Assembly (NCBI RefSeq): GCF_007197775.1
Contig: NZ_CP041638.1
Coordinates: 1,054,001-1,118,000, forward strand
Source: Thalassotalea sp. PS06
GTDB taxonomy: Bacteria; Pseudomonadota; Gammaproteobacteria; Enterobacterales; Alteromonadaceae
Reading direction: 5' to 3'
DNA: 64,000 nucleotides
The notes under the pieces were generated by a model. It was not told where the DNA came from, made no database searches, and saw nothing but the letters and a program-made list of their open reading frames with translations. The translations under genes were made by a program, and so were the position numbers. This document shows positions 15,582-26,034 of this stretch, piece by piece (the first letter of the stretch is position 1; each line of letters opens with the position of its first letter).

Positions 15582-16676
15582 ATGAAGAACCAAACGATTA
15601 AGGCATTGTTTGTTGCCTGCCTGACACTGGCATTATCGGCCTGTGGTGAGAAAGACATACAATCTGGCAGCGAAGCTGCGCCGCAGAAAACCTACAAGTG
15701 GAAACTGGTTACGTCCTGGCCGAAGAACTTCCCAGGCTTGGGTATGGGCCCCGAGAAATTTGCTAAGTATGTCAATGCAATGAGTAACGGCCGGTTGACC
15801 ATCGAAGTATTCGGGGCAGGGCAGTTGGTTCCGGGTTTTCAGGTATTTGATGAAGTCTCAACTGGTGGTGCCCAGATGGGCCACAGCGGAGCCTATTACT
15901 GGAAAGGTAAAGCGCCAGCGGCATCCTTCTTTGCTGCGGTTCCATTTGGTATGAACGCTCAGGAAACCAATGCCTGGTTGCACTACGGCGGTGGTTTGGA
16001 GTTATGGCGTGAGCTATACAAACCGTTTGGTATTATTCCCATGGCTGGCGGTAATTCCGGGGTTCAGTTTGCCGGTTGGTTCAATAAAGAAATCAAATCC
16101 ATTGATGATCTGCAAGGATTGAAAATGCGCATCGGTGGTATCGGCGGTGAAGTCTTTAAACGTGCTGGCGGTGTTCCGGTGAACATGCCGGGCGGTGAAA
16201 TCTTCTCTTCTTTACAGAGCGGCGCCCTCGATGCGTCTGAGTGGGTAGGGCCTTACAACGATAATGCGTTTGGTTTTTATAAAGCCGCTAAGTTTTACTA
16301 CTCTTCTGGCTGGCAAGAGCCGCAGGCAACCTTAGAATTTTTAATTAATGAAAAAGCCTTCAATGAATTGCCGGCAGATTTGCAGGAAATCGTGACAGTC
16401 GCAGCCAGAGCGGTAAATCAGGATATGCTTGATGAGTACACAGCCCGCAATGCCAATGCGTTGAAAACCTTAGTTAATAAGCATAATGTCGAGGTTCGAA
16501 CCTTCCCTGAGCCGGTGATGCAGGAGCTGAAAACCCTGAGTGAAGAAGTGATCCAGGATATGGCCAAACAGGATCCTATGGTGGCGAAAGTCTGGGAGTC
16601 GTACCAGAGCTTCTATCAGGACATTCGTGAATATCACAAGCTGTCTGAGCAAGCTTACTACATCAATCGCCAATAG
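15582..16676 (+). CDS. dctP: TRAP substrate-binding protein, predicted lipoprotein
   Basis: A 364-aa solute receptor of the DctP superfamily. After the leader come WKLVTSWPKNFPGLG, FDEVSTGGAQMGHSGAYYW, LKMRIGGIGGEVFKRAGG, LDASEWVGPYND and YYSSGWQEPQ, which place it with the TakP/lactate-type receptors for 2-oxo acids or similar monocarboxylates. The Arg in MRIGG is the usual carboxylate contact. Unusually, the leader MKNQTIKALFVACLTLALSAC ends in a perfect lipobox (LSAC, then Gly), so the receptor should be lipid-anchored rather than free in the periplasm. It lies 51 bp after dctM. The substrate is inferred only. Confidence 0.9.
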   Translation: MKNQTIKALFVACLTLALSACGEKDIQSGSEAAPQKTYKWKLVTSWPKNFPGLGMGPEKFAKYVNAMSNGRLTIEVFGAGQLVPGFQVFDEVSTGGAQMGHSGAYYWKGKAPAASFFAAVPFGMNAQETNAWLHYGGGLELWRELYKPFGIIPMAGGNSGVQFAGWFNKEIKSIDDLQGLKMRIGGIGGEVFKRAGGVPVNMPGGEIFSSLQSGALDASEWVGPYNDNAFGFYKAAKFYYSSGWQEPQATLEFLINEKAFNELPADLQEIVTVAARAVNQDMLDEYTARNANALKTLVNKHNVEVRTFPEPVMQELKTLSEEVIQDMAKQDPMVAKVWESYQSFYQDIREYHKLSEQAYYINRQ

Positions 16677-16806
16677 GCGCCAATTGATAGTTTAAATCAG
16701 AAAAGGGCAGGCATTTTTGTCTGCTCTGACCTCATTACCCGCCAAGCTTAGGTATCATAAGCGCAATTTTGATAAATGAATTTAACAAAACAAGGTTAAC
16801 CCGAAT

Positions 16807-18000
16807 ATGATTATTCAACCGAAAATCCGTGGATTTATTTGTACTAACGCCCATCCAACCGGTTGTGCTGCCCATGTCAACGAGCAGATTGAATATGTAA
16901 AAGCTCAGCCTCAGGCGAGCGAAAAACCCAAGAACGTATTGGTTATCGGCGCATCGACTGGTTACGGTCTGGCATCTCGTATTACCGCTGCATTCGGTAA
17001 TGGTGCTAAAACCTTGGGGGTTTTCTTTGAAAAGGAACCTTCGGAAAAACGCACCGCATCTGCTGGCTGGTACAACACAGCAGCATTTCAACAAGCCGCT
17101 GAAAAAGAAGGCCTGTGGTCGAAAAATATTAATGGCGATGCGTTTTCTCACGAAATTAAACAAAAGACCATTGATGTCATCAAAGAAGACTTAGGTCAGA
17201 TTGATTTGGTGGTTTATTCACTAGCATCTCCTCGTCGTACCGATCCTGATTCTGGTGAAGTTTATTCTTCCACCCTTAAGCCTATTGGCCAGGATGTCAC
17301 CACCAAAAACCTGAATACCAGCAAGCGCATTATCGATGAAGTTTCCGTTGAAGCGGCAAATGAAGAAGAAATCGCAGGCACTATCAAAGTAATGGGCGGC
17401 GAAGATTGGGAATTGTGGTTAAACGCGTTGAGAGAAGCAGGCGTACTAGCGAAAAGTTTTAAAACCGTCGCTTACACCTATATCGGTAAAAAGTTAACCT
17501 GGCCAATCTATGGTAAAGCCACTATTGGTCGTGCCAAAGAAGACTTAGACAGAGCCGCTGCGGCAATTAACGAAGCCAACCAGGATTTACACGGCAGTGC
17601 ATTTGTTACCTCCCTTAACGCCGTTGTTACTCAGGCAAGCTCGGCAATTCCAATCATGCCTCTTTATATCTCGGCATTGTTTAAAGTGATGAAGGAGGAT
17701 GGCACCTACGAAGGCTGTATTGAACAGATTCAAGGGCTTTTCCGTGACAACCTGTATGGTGAAAATCCGACTCTGGATGAAGTAGGTCGTCTGCGTCAAA
17801 ACGTCAAAGAGCTTGAAGATTCGGTTCAGGATCGTGTTCAGACCCTTTGGGATGATGTCACCACAGAAACCATTGATGAGATGACCGATTATCAAGGTTA
17901 TCACAACGAGTTTTTACGTTTGTTCGGCTTTGGTCTGGATCAGGTTGATTACGATCAGGATGTTAGCCCTGTCGTTGCCATTAACCAGCTTCAGGATTAG
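16807..18000 (+). CDS. fabV: Enoyl-ACP reductase FabV
   Basis: A 397-aa NADH-dependent trans-2-enoyl reductase that completes each fatty-acid elongation cycle. It starts MIIQPKIRGFICTNAHPTG, has the nucleotide motif VLVIGASTGYGLASR (about 46-60), and the FabV Tyr-x8-Lys site in YTYIGKKLTWPIYGKATIG. The length matches the family (about 400 aa, much longer than FabI). FabV enzymes are known to tolerate triclosan. It stands alone and ends in a strong terminator. Confidence 0.96.
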   Translation: MIIQPKIRGFICTNAHPTGCAAHVNEQIEYVKAQPQASEKPKNVLVIGASTGYGLASRITAAFGNGAKTLGVFFEKEPSEKRTASAGWYNTAAFQQAAEKEGLWSKNINGDAFSHEIKQKTIDVIKEDLGQIDLVVYSLASPRRTDPDSGEVYSSTLKPIGQDVTTKNLNTSKRIIDEVSVEAANEEEIAGTIKVMGGEDWELWLNALREAGVLAKSFKTVAYTYIGKKLTWPIYGKATIGRAKEDLDRAAAAINEANQDLHGSAFVTSLNAVVTQASSAIPIMPLYISALFKVMKEDGTYEGCIEQIQGLFRDNLYGENPTLDEVGRLRQNVKELEDSVQDRVQTLWDDVTTETIDEMTDYQGYHNEFLRLFGFGLDQVDYDQDVSPVVAINQLQD

Positions 18001-18026
18001 TTGCGGTTAATTTTTTACAAATCGTT

Positions 18027-18055
18027 AAAAGGCAGATGTTTATCTGCCTTTTTTT
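18027..18055 (+). terminator. Rho-independent terminator of fabV
   Basis: Stem GGCAGAT-gttt-ATCTGCC with A's before and a run of seven T's after, 27 bp past the stop codon. Confidence 0.92.
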
Positions 18056-18355
18056 ATTTTTTTAGAGAATAGCACTTTAGTATGATACCTTATTAGTCAA
18101 ATTCTCTGTTTGCACCCACCAGTTCGCAGTTCCATCTTCGAACGACAATAATATATACCGAATATTTACGATTAAATCACGCTTCGGTAATGGCTTTTGA
18201 AGGCCGTTTCATGCTAAAATTCGCGCCGAAAAAATTTTAGTTAAATCCCCTGTTTATCAACTGGTTGATTTTCAACGCAGTTGTTTCAGGAAACACTGGG
18301 CCAGACGGCTTATCGCCTCTGGTTTTAAACTCCTATTAAAGTAGTGCAAGTGGTT
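18056..18355. other. Leader region of the nqr operon
   Basis: A 300-bp gap without a gene, which must carry the nqr promoter. A hairpin CCAGA-c-GGC/GCC-TCTGG sits about 40 bp before nqrA (around 18301-18322). I could not pick out a convincing -35/-10 pair. A long leader before nqrA could allow regulation of the pump, but nothing specific is visible. Confidence 0.4.
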
Positions 18356-19693
18356 ATGATTCCAATAAAAAAGGGTCTGGATGTTCCTGTTAGTGGAGCT
18401 CCCCAGCAAGTAATCTCAGATGGTCCGGCCATCAAAACCGTCGCAACGCTTGGTGAAGAGTTTGTGGGCATGCGCCCTACCATGTATGTTCGGGTAGGTG
18501 ATCGCGTTAAAAAAGGTCAGGTACTTTTTGAAGACAAAAAGAACCCTGGCGTTAAGTTCACAGCTTCTGCCGCTGGTGTTGTTAAAGAAATTAATCGCGG
18601 TGAAAAGCGTGTTCTTCAGTCCGTAGTGATTGCAGTAGAGGGTGACGAAGAAGAAACCTTCAACGCCTATTCCGTTGATCAATTATCGTCTTTGTCTCGT
18701 GAAGATGTTGCAGCAAACCTTGTGAACTCAGGTTTGTGGACGGCTTTAAGAACCCGTCCATTCAGCAAGATCCCAGCGTTGGGTTCTGAGCCAGTGGCCA
18801 TTTTCGTGAGCGCAATGGATACCAACCCGTTAGCTGCAGACCCTGCTGTTATCATCAACGAGCAGGCTGAAGATTTTAAATACGGTTTACAGGTTCTTGC
18901 CCGCCTTACCTCTGGTAAGGTTTTCGTTTCGAAAGCACCAAATGCCAATGTTGCGGTAGCTGACGGTGTGGAAGTGAATGAGTTTGGTGGTAAGCACCCG
19001 GCTGGCCTTGTTGGCACACACATTCACCACTTGTGCCCGGTTTCTGCCGATAAAGTCGTATGGCACCTTGGCTATCAGGACGTTATCTCTTTCGGTCAGC
19101 TATTTACTACCGGAAAATTAAACGCTGAGCGCGTTGTTGCTGTTGCCGGTCCTGCAGTAAAAGAACCACGCCTTGTGCGCACCGTTTTAGGTGCAAGCAC
19201 AGAAGAGCTAACTGCTGGTCAGTTAGTTGACGGTGAAGTTCGCGTGGTTTCTGGTTCTCTGTTAAACGGTACTCAGGCGAAAGCAGTTCACGCTTATCTG
19301 GGTCGTTATCATGTACAGGTGAGCGCATTGCTTGAAGGTCGTGAGAAAGAGTTCATTGGTTACATGTATCCAGGCCCGAACAAATTCTCCGTTACTCGTG
19401 CTTATATGAGTCACTTCTTCCGTAACAAAGTGTTCAACATGACCACGACTACCAATGGTAGTGCCCGTGCTATGGTGCCAATTGGCAACTATGAGCGTGT
19501 AATGCCGTTAGATATCCTGCCGACTTTATTACTTCGCGACCTATGCGCAGGTGATACTGACGGTGCTCAGTCTCTGGGCGCGTTAGAGCTGGATGAAGAA
19601 GATTTGGCACTATGTACTTTCGTATGTCCGGGTAAGACTGACTACGGCGTACTACTGCGTGATTGCCTAACCACGATTGAGAAGGAAGGTTAG
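18356..19693 (+). CDS. nqrA: Na+-NQR subunit A
   Basis: A 445-aa subunit of the Na+-translocating NADH:quinone oxidoreductase. Upstream in-frame GTGs at 18344 and 18350 exist, but ATG 18356 gives the family N-terminus [16 protein letters not shown] and the usual length. NqrA is the cytoplasmic subunit associated with ubiquinone binding. Typical phrases are [38 protein letters not shown] and the C-terminal [10 protein letters not shown]. First gene of a six-gene operon; two bases separate it from nqrB. Confidence 0.96.
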   Translation: MIPIKKGLDVPVSGAPQQVISDGPAIKTVATLGEEFVGMRPTMYVRVGDRVKKGQVLFEDKKNPGVKFTASAAGVVKEINRGEKRVLQSVVIAVEGDEEETFNAYSVDQLSSLSREDVAANLVNSGLWTALRTRPFSKIPALGSEPVAIFVSAMDTNPLAADPAVIINEQAEDFKYGLQVLARLTSGKVFVSKAPNANVAVADGVEVNEFGGKHPAGLVGTHIHHLCPVSADKVVWHLGYQDVISFGQLFTTGKLNAERVVAVAGPAVKEPRLVRTVLGASTEELTAGQLVDGEVRVVSGSLLNGTQAKAVHAYLGRYHVQVSALLEGREKEFIGYMYPGPNKFSVTRAYMSHFFRNKVFNMTTTTNGSARAMVPIGNYERVMPLDILPTLLLRDLCAGDTDGAQSLGALELDEEDLALCTFVCPGKTDYGVLLRDCLTTIEKEG

Positions 19694-19695
19694 AC

Positions 19696-20907
19696 ATGGG
19701 TATAAAAACTTTTATTGAAGATATCGAGCCGCATTTTGAGAAAGGCGGTAAACACGAGAAATGGTTCGCATTATACGAAGCCGTTGCTACGGGTTTATTT
19801 ACTCCAGGTTATGTAACCAAGGGTAAAACCCACATTCGTGATAGCATCGATTTAAAACGTATCATGATCACCGTTTGGTTGGCAGTATTCCCAGCAATGT
19901 TCTGGGGTATGTACAATATCGGTTTTCAGGCTAACGAAGCGCTAGCAGCAGGCTTTGCACTACCTGACGTATGGCAGGTTGGCTTGTTTGAAGCATTAGG
20001 TGGTAGCTTAGGCGCGGATGCGACCTGGTTCCAGATGATGCTTTACGGTGCGATGTTCTTCCTACCTATTTACGCCACAACCTTTATCGTTGGCGGTTTC
20101 TGGGAAGTACTATTCGCAGCAGTACGTAAGCACGAAGTTAACGAAGGTTTCTTCGTAACCTCAATTCTTTTCGCATTGATTCTTCCCGCTTCGATTCCTC
20201 TATGGCAAGTAGCCTTGGGTATTACCTTCGGTGTGGTAATTGCTAAAGAGATCTTTGGTGGTACAGGTAAAAACTTCCTTAACCCGGCTCTAGCCGGTCG
20301 TGCGTTCCTGTTCTTCGCATATCCAGCAGAGATTTCAGGCGACGCAGTTTGGGTTGCAGTAGATGGTTACACCGGCGCAACAGCGCTTGCAGCTGGCGCA
20401 TCAGCCGCTCCTGGCGAGATTTCTTATGCCCTTAACCAAGACTGGTGGAACGCATTCTGGGGTCTGATCCCAGGTTCTGTGGGTGAAGTTTCAACGGCAA
20501 TGATTTTCCTTGGTGGCGCTTACATCCTTTATAAAGGCATCGCCTCATGGCGCATCGTTCTGAGCGTGTTCTTAGGTATGGTGGCAACTGCCTGGTTGTT
20601 CAATACTATCGGTAGTGACACCAATGCAATGTTTGCTATGCCTTGGTACTGGCACTTAGTCGTAGGTGGTTTTGCCTTCGGTATGATGTTCATGGCAACC
20701 GATCCGGTAACCATGTCATTCACCAACACTGGTAAATACTTCTTCGGTGCGCTGGTAGGTATCATGGTTGTTCTTATCCGTGTTGTTAACCCGGCATTCC
20801 CAGAAGGTATGATGTTGGCAATCCTATTCGCGAACTTGTTTGCACCACTGTTTGACTACTTCGTAGTTCAAGCCAATGTGAAACGGAGACTTGCACGTAA
20901 TGTCTAG
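19696..20907 (+). CDS. nqrB: Na+-NQR subunit B
   Basis: A 403-aa integral membrane subunit. The FMN attachment motif is TGAT with the acceptor Thr at residue 229 (GYTGATALA); FMN is joined by a phosphoester bond placed by ApbE. It also holds riboflavin and part of the sodium path in the family. Ten or so helices, with [20 protein letters not shown] and [20 protein letters not shown]. The 3' end overlaps nqrC by eight bases. Confidence 0.96.
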   Translation: MGIKTFIEDIEPHFEKGGKHEKWFALYEAVATGLFTPGYVTKGKTHIRDSIDLKRIMITVWLAVFPAMFWGMYNIGFQANEALAAGFALPDVWQVGLFEALGGSLGADATWFQMMLYGAMFFLPIYATTFIVGGFWEVLFAAVRKHEVNEGFFVTSILFALILPASIPLWQVALGITFGVVIAKEIFGGTGKNFLNPALAGRAFLFFAYPAEISGDAVWVAVDGYTGATALAAGASAAPGEISYALNQDWWNAFWGLIPGSVGEVSTAMIFLGGAYILYKGIASWRIVLSVFLGMVATAWLFNTIGSDTNAMFAMPWYWHLVVGGFAFGMMFMATDPVTMSFTNTGKYFFGALVGIMVVLIRVVNPAFPEGMMLAILFANLFAPLFDYFVVQANVKRRLARNV

Positions 20908-21670
20908 TAATAAAGAATCTTTTGGCAAAACGGTTGGTTTCGTTGTTGCCGTATGTTTGGTGTGTGCGGCACTTGTATCCTTTTCTGCGGTACAGTTAAA
21001 GCCATTACAGGCAGCAAACAAATTGCTTGATAAGCAAACCAAAATTCTTGAAGCCTCAGGTTTGTTAGAACTGGCTGGCAACGATATTGTTGGTACTTAC
21101 AACAACTACGTAGAAGCAAAACTAATTGACCTAGACACTGGTGAGTTCATTGAAGGTGATGCGGATGGTTTTGACGAGCGTCGTGATGCTCGTGATTTAA
21201 CCAAATCATCAAAGCCTGAAGACGATATCGCCGGTATTAACCGTCGTGCGAACAACTCAGTGGTTTACCTAATCAAAAACGAAGCCGGTGATGTTGAATC
21301 GGTTGTGCTACCAATTGTTGGTTCTGGCCTTTGGGATCTAATGCACGGTTACGTTGGTCTTGAGAAAGATTTAAACACGGTTAAGAGTGTAATTTACTCT
21401 GACCACAAGGAAACTCCGGGCCTGGGCGCAGAAATCCTGAACCCTAACTGGAAAGCGTTGTGGCCGGGCAAAAAGATTTACGACGAACAAGGTGATGTGG
21501 CTATCGAGATCGTTAAAGGTGGCGCTAAAAAAGGCGACATCCACGGCGTTGACGCATTATCTGGTGCGACGCTAACCAGCGTTGGTGTTGAGAAAACATT
21601 TGTATTCTGGTTTGGTGACGAGGGCTACGGTCCGTTCATCGCTAACTACCGTAACGGAGGGCTGAACTAA
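20900..21670 (+). CDS. nqrC: Na+-NQR subunit C
   Basis: A 256-aa subunit with one N-terminal membrane helix (about residues 10-30) and a periplasmic domain carrying covalent FMN at Thr224 of [10 protein letters not shown]. The ATG at 20900 gives the usual [10 protein letters not shown] start; a longer frame three codons upstream is not needed. It overlaps nqrB and shares its final bases with the nqrD start (TAATGA). Confidence 0.96.
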   Translation: MSSNKESFGKTVGFVVAVCLVCAALVSFSAVQLKPLQAANKLLDKQTKILEASGLLELAGNDIVGTYNNYVEAKLIDLDTGEFIEGDADGFDERRDARDLTKSSKPEDDIAGINRRANNSVVYLIKNEAGDVESVVLPIVGSGLWDLMHGYVGLEKDLNTVKSVIYSDHKETPGLGAEILNPNWKALWPGKKIYDEQGDVAIEIVKGGAKKGDIHGVDALSGATLTSVGVEKTFVFWFGDEGYGPFIANYRNGGLN

Positions 21671-22299
21671 TGAGTGACGCTAATTCAGGCAAGAAGGTAT
21701 TAACGTCTCCAATCGTAGACAATAATCCGATTGCTTTACAGGTTCTTGGTATTTGTTCTGCCCTGGCGGTAACAAGTTCTTTGGTTAACGCGTTAGTAAT
21801 GACCGCTGCGGTAGTATTTGTAACGGCGTTCTCTAACCTGTTTATCTCAATTATTCGTAACCACATTCCATCCAGCGTACGTATCATCGTGCAAATGGCG
21901 ATTATCGCGTCTTTGGTAATCGTGGTTGACCAGGTTCTGAAAGCCTTCTCTTATGCGCTTTCTAAAGAACTGGCGGTATTCGTTGGTCTGATTATTACCA
22001 ACTGTATCGTAATGGGTCGTGCTGAAGCATTCGCAATGAAAGAAAAACCTGTGGTTTCTTTCCTTGACGGTATCGGTAACGGTTTAGGTTACGGTCTAAT
22101 CCTAATTCTGGTTGCTACAGTGCGTGAATTACTTGGTTTTGGTACCTTGCTTGGTTTTGAAATCCTGCCGCTAATCCAAAACGGTGGCTGGTATCAGGCG
22201 AACGGTTTGTTGGTACTACCATTCAGTTCATTCTTCATCATTGGTTTGATCATCTGGGCGATTCGTCAATTCAAGCCAGAGCAAGTAGAGAAGGACTAG
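21670..22299 (+). CDS. nqrD: Na+-NQR subunit D
   Basis: A 209-aa membrane subunit of the RnfE/NqrD family with about six helices. Signature phrases are [39 protein letters not shown] (with the conserved Cys of the membrane Fe-S site) and [15 protein letters not shown]. Together with NqrE it forms an antiparallel pair that carries a [2Fe-2S] cluster in the membrane. Six bases before nqrE. Confidence 0.96.
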   Translation: MSDANSGKKVLTSPIVDNNPIALQVLGICSALAVTSSLVNALVMTAAVVFVTAFSNLFISIIRNHIPSSVRIIVQMAIIASLVIVVDQVLKAFSYALSKELAVFVGLIITNCIVMGRAEAFAMKEKPVVSFLDGIGNGLGYGLILILVATVRELLGFGTLLGFEILPLIQNGGWYQANGLLVLPFSSFFIIGLIIWAIRQFKPEQVEKD

Positions 22300-22305
22300 G
22301 AACTC

Positions 22306-22929
22306 ATGGAACATTATTTAAGTCTTTTTATTAAAACGATTTTCATCGAGAACCTCGCGCTGAGCTTCTTCCTGGGGATGTGTACATTCCTGGCAGTATC
22401 GAAGAAAGTAAGCACCGCGATTGGTCTTGGTGTTGCAGTTATCGTTGTACTTGGTATCGCGGTTCCTGTTAACCAAATCATCTATCAAGGCATCCTGGCA
22501 CCAGGCGCATTAGACGGTCTTTTGGGTGTTACTGACCCGAAAGAGTCTGTAGACCTGAGCTTTTTGTCGTTCATCACCTTCATCGGTGTCATCGCGGCAC
22601 TGGTTCAAATTCTGGAGATGGCTTTAGATAAGTACTTCCCACCGCTTTATAACGCTTTGGGTATTTTCTTACCACTAATCACCGTTAACTGTGCAATCTT
22701 TGGTGCGGTTTCCTTCATGGTCGCTAAGAACCTGACATTGGGTGAGAGTGTGGTTTACGGTCTGGGTTCTGGTGTTGGCTGGGCATTAGCTATCGTATTG
22801 CTTGCCGGTTTGCGCGAGAAAATGAAGTACTCTGACATTCCAGATGGTTTGAAAGGTTTAGGAATTACGTTTATTACTGCAGGTTTGATGGCTTTCGGCT
22901 TTCTATCCTTCGGTGGTATCTCGTTATAA
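22306..22929 (+). CDS. nqrE: Na+-NQR subunit E
   Basis: A 207-aa membrane subunit of the RnfA/NqrE family: [34 protein letters not shown] (conserved Cys), [17 protein letters not shown] (second Cys). Slightly longer than the usual 198 aa; the extra length is in the loop around [19 protein letters not shown]. Part of nqrA-F; 55 bp before nqrF, with a short GGGCCGGAT/ATCCGGCCC-like hairpin (about 22939-22961) in the gap that may tune mRNA stability. Confidence 0.96.
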   Translation: MEHYLSLFIKTIFIENLALSFFLGMCTFLAVSKKVSTAIGLGVAVIVVLGIAVPVNQIIYQGILAPGALDGLLGVTDPKESVDLSFLSFITFIGVIAALVQILEMALDKYFPPLYNALGIFLPLITVNCAIFGAVSFMVAKNLTLGESVVYGLGSGVGWALAIVLLAGLREKMKYSDIPDGLKGLGITFITAGLMAFGFLSFGGISL

Positions 22930-22984
22930 GGTTTAGACGGGCCGGATATCATCCGGCCCAACATAAAGTTTAAAGGAAAAGTCG

Positions 22985-24208
22985 ATGGAAATTATTCTCG
23001 GCGTAACGATGTTTACCGCAATCGTACTGGCATTGGTACTGGTAATTCTTTTTGCCAAATCCAAACTTGTTGCCAGCGGTGACGTTACCATTGCAATTAA
23101 TGGCGACCCGGAAAAAGCGGTAACTACTGCTGCGGGCGGCAAGCTACTGGGTGTATTAGCAAACCAGGGCATCTTCGTTCCATCTGCCTGTGGCGGCGGT
23201 GGTACTTGTGGTCAGTGTCGTGTACACGTGCATTCAGGCGGCGGTGACATTCTGCCAACGGAACTTGGTCACATCACTAAGCGCGAAGCAAAAGAAGGCT
23301 GTCGTTTATCTTGTCAGGTAAACGTGAAGCAGGACATGGATATTGAACTTGAAGATGAAATCTTCGGTGTTCAGCAGTGGGAGTGTGAAGTTATCTCTAA
23401 CGATAACAAAGCTACCTTCATCAAAGAATTGAAACTTGCTATCCCTGATGGTGAATCAGTACCGTTCCGTGCTGGTGGTTACATCCAGATTGAAGCGCCT
23501 GCGCATCATGTTAAATACAAAGACTTCGATATTCCTGAAGAATATCGTGGTGACTGGGAGCGTTTCGGCTTCTTCGATATCGAATCGAAAGTTGATACTG
23601 ATACCCTTCGTGCTTATTCAATGGCGAACTACCCGGAAGAAGAAGGCATTATTATGTTGAACGTGCGTATCGCTACGCCGCCACCTAATAACCTGTCTCT
23701 GCCTGCCGGTAAGATGTCTTCGTACATCTGGAGCCTGAAGGCCGGTGATAAAGTTACTATCTCTGGTCCGTTTGGTGAGTTCTTCGCTAAAGAAACTGAT
23801 GCAGAAATGGTATTTGTTGGTGGTGGTGCTGGTATGGCGCCAATGCGTTCACACATTTTCGATCAGTTAAAGCGCCTTAAATCACAACGTAAGATCAGCT
23901 TCTGGTACGGTGCACGTTCTTTACGTGAAATGTTCTATGAAGATGATTTCAATGGCCTTGCCGCTGAAAACGAAAACTTTGACTGGCATGTTGCTCTGTC
24001 TGATCCACAACCAGAAGATAACTGGGAAGGTTACACAGGCTTCATCCACAACGTTCTTTATGAAAACTATCTACGTGATCATGAAGCACCAGAAGATTGT
24101 GAATTCTACATGTGTGGTCCACCTATGATGAACGCTGCTGTTATCGGTATGCTAAAAGACTTAGGTGTTGAAGATGAAAACATCATGTTGGATGATTTTG
24201 GTGGTTAA
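22985..24208 (+). CDS. nqrF: Na+-NQR subunit F (NADH dehydrogenase)
   Basis: A 407-aa subunit where electrons enter. One N-terminal helix (about 5-24), then a ferredoxin domain with [2Fe-2S] ligands Cys69, Cys75, Cys78 and Cys110, then an FAD domain (RAYSMANYP; about 210) and an NADH domain ([34 protein letters not shown]). The C-terminus is MLDDFGG, as in the family. Followed by a strong terminator, so apbE and nqrM are probably expressed separately. Confidence 0.97.
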   Translation: MEIILGVTMFTAIVLALVLVILFAKSKLVASGDVTIAINGDPEKAVTTAAGGKLLGVLANQGIFVPSACGGGGTCGQCRVHVHSGGGDILPTELGHITKREAKEGCRLSCQVNVKQDMDIELEDEIFGVQQWECEVISNDNKATFIKELKLAIPDGESVPFRAGGYIQIEAPAHHVKYKDFDIPEEYRGDWERFGFFDIESKVDTDTLRAYSMANYPEEEGIIMLNVRIATPPPNNLSLPAGKMSSYIWSLKAGDKVTISGPFGEFFAKETDAEMVFVGGGAGMAPMRSHIFDQLKRLKSQRKISFWYGARSLREMFYEDDFNGLAAENENFDWHVALSDPQPEDNWEGYTGFIHNVLYENYLRDHEAPEDCEFYMCGPPMMNAAVIGMLKDLGVEDENIMLDDFGG

Positions 24209-24231
24209 TTTCCGCTAAAAATGCATTCTTT

Positions 24232-24258
24232 AAAAAGCCGCTTGTTAGCGGCTTTTTT
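24232..24258 (+). terminator. Rho-independent terminator of the nqr operon
   Basis: Stem GCCGCT-tgtt-AGCGGC preceded by A's and followed by six T's, 24 bp after nqrF. Confidence 0.93.
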
Positions 24259-24326
24259 ACTTTTAAAGCCCTGTGTTTTAGTGCTGATGGCAGATATGGG
24301 GTAGTGTCAGTGCCCGTATAATCTGG

Positions 24327-24600
24327 ATACCAATTCCACTAAGTGTTTTCCCACTCAGTGAGTACTTAAAGGCTTTAGGCAAGGTTCTGGTTGCGGAGAA
24401 TGGTCGCTCCATTTTTAAAGTCAGTCAAAATCAGTAATGCAGGGTAAACGCCTTTAAAACTCACCCGTAGGGAGTTTATCAGAGGCACATTTACGGCCCT
24501 ATATTTCGTTAATATAGAATAACTATATCAACAAAATCTATGTTGTATATGAACCTCTGCCCTAACTCTGAGTTGTGTAAAAACTCAATGGACTTGGTAT
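24327..24600. mobile_element. MITE-like non-coding element, about 274 bp
   Basis: The left end ATACCAATTCCACTAAGT and the inverse of the right end ATACCAAGTCCATTGAGT are imperfect terminal inverted repeats. No ORF of note inside. Parts recur at 27535-27636 (right-hand third), at 50516-50730 (left half, inverted) and, reduced to the tips, at 1459-1505. It lies between the nqrF terminator and apbE. A TA or similar short target duplication is possible but cannot be proved here. It fits a miniature inverted-repeat element moved by a transposase elsewhere. Confidence 0.75.
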
Positions 24601-24641
24601 AATTACCAGCAATTACCGATGTCACTCGTTAAGGAATCAAC

Positions 24642-25688
24642 TTGCGTTTATTGAAAAATCCTTATCTGGTAGTTTTTATTTCTACCTTACTTCTGGCTTG
24701 TACCGAGCCACAACAGCCCGCCGCCACTGACACTGAAAAACTCCAGGAGTTGCAGCTAAGTGGTTACACCATGGGACCTATTGTTTATACGGTGAAGTTA
24801 ATTGCCGACAAACAAGCGGTTGAGGAGTCCAATCTTGCCGGTGAAGTTGATGACTTGTTAGTGTCATTAAATAGAAAGATGTCGACCTGGGATAAATCCT
24901 CAGAGCTATCCCTGATAAATCAAGGCAGTGCCGAACAGAGTTACGATATATCCGATGAACTGTTGATGGTTATGGGCGAGTCTGTGCGTCTCGCTAAGCT
25001 TACTAACGGCAGTTTAGATGTAACCGTGGGCCCTTTAGTTAACTTATGGAGTTTCGGCCCGGAGAATCGTCCTGAAGCGATCCCTACGGAGCAGGACATC
25101 AATGATGCCAAGGCGCGTATTGGTATTGGTAAAATCGCTTTGCAGGGGAATGTTCTTCGTAAACAGCAGGATGAGATCTATATCGATTTGTCCGCTATCG
25201 CTAAAGGTTATGCGGTTGACAAGGTTGCCGAGCTGTTAGAACAACGTGGTCATTTGAACTATCTTGTCGATATTGGCGGCGAGATGCGAATCAAAGGTAA
25301 CAAAATTGATAACAAACCCTGGAGAATCGCCGTTGAAAAGCCAATATCAGGGACAAGAGCTGTACAAAAGGTTATAATCCCCGGCGATAACGCGGTAGCT
25401 ACTTCTGGCGATTACCGCAATTATTTTGAAGTCGATGGGGTCAGGTATTCACACACCATAGATCCTGCAACGGGGTGGCCGATAGATCATAAACTGGTTT
25501 CGGTTACTGTCGTTCACCCATCAGCGATGACTGCTGATGGCCTGGCTACCGCCATCGAAGTGATGGGGCCTGAAAAAGGCTTTAAGTTTGCCAAACAACA
25601 TCGTTTGGCCGTGTATTTAATTTCAAAAACCGATGACGGTTTCGCTGAACAGGCAACCGATTCGTTTAAGCAATTGATTGCTGAGTAA
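24642..25688 (+). CDS. apbE: FAD:protein FMN transferase (ApbE)
   Basis: A 348-aa lipoprotein from TTG 24642, which has AAGGA six bases upstream. The leader ends in LLLAC. ApbE domain motifs: GYTMGPIVYTV, LMRKMSTW-like region NRKMSTWDKSSELSLIN, GSLDVTVGPLVNLWSFGP, DLSAIAKGYAVDKVAELLE, YLVDIGGEMR, SGDYRNYFEVDGVRYSHTID and MTADGLATAIEVMG. It attaches FMN to the Thr residues of NqrB and NqrC in the periplasm. Its position behind nqrF fits that job. Confidence 0.95.
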   Translation: MRLLKNPYLVVFISTLLLACTEPQQPAATDTEKLQELQLSGYTMGPIVYTVKLIADKQAVEESNLAGEVDDLLVSLNRKMSTWDKSSELSLINQGSAEQSYDISDELLMVMGESVRLAKLTNGSLDVTVGPLVNLWSFGPENRPEAIPTEQDINDAKARIGIGKIALQGNVLRKQQDEIYIDLSAIAKGYAVDKVAELLEQRGHLNYLVDIGGEMRIKGNKIDNKPWRIAVEKPISGTRAVQKVIIPGDNAVATSGDYRNYFEVDGVRYSHTIDPATGWPIDHKLVSVTVVHPSAMTADGLATAIEVMGPEKGFKFAKQHRLAVYLISKTDDGFAEQATDSFKQLIAE

Positions 25689-25701
25689 TGGGTTAAGACT
25701 T

Positions 25702-25923
25702 ATGTCGATATTTTTATTAACGTTTGCTTTCTTCCTGATTATCGTTGCGGCGATGGCAGTAGGCTATATCATTCAACAGAAAAGTTTGGCTGGTAGCTGT
25801 GGCGGTTTATCTACCTTAGGTATTGATAAAGCCTGTAATTGTGACAATCCTTGTGAGAAACGCCTGGAAAGAGAACGTCAGGCCAAACTTAAAGGCGAGC
25901 AAATCGATATTAAAAACATTTAG
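25702..25923 (+). CDS. nqrM: Na+-NQR maturation protein NqrM
   Basis: A 73-aa protein from ATG 25702 (a longer frame overlaps apbE, but MSIFLLTFAFFLIIVAAMAV is the usual start). One membrane helix, then GSCGGLSTLGIDKACNCDNPC with four Cys that can bind iron or a cluster. NqrM is needed to build the membrane Fe-S centre of NqrD/E. It follows apbE by 13 bp, as in other Na+-NQR clusters. Confidence 0.94.
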   Translation: MSIFLLTFAFFLIIVAAMAVGYIIQQKSLAGSCGGLSTLGIDKACNCDNPCEKRLERERQAKLKGEQIDIKNI

Positions 25924-26034
25924 TATCCCATTTTATAAGGTGATGCAAGTTGGCTCTTGCGTCCCCTTTTTTATTGCTGTTGACGAATACATCGCGCTTG
26001 AATGGACAGTAAGAATTAAGTAATTCTATTCCGA

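Noticed and set aside
16681..16730. Terminator after dctP
   Set aside because: GGGCAG...CTGCTC can pair, but the loop is long and no T-tract follows.
18056..18355. Riboswitch before nqrA
   Set aside because: Only one simple hairpin is visible; no conserved aptamer such as the FMN element is recognisable.
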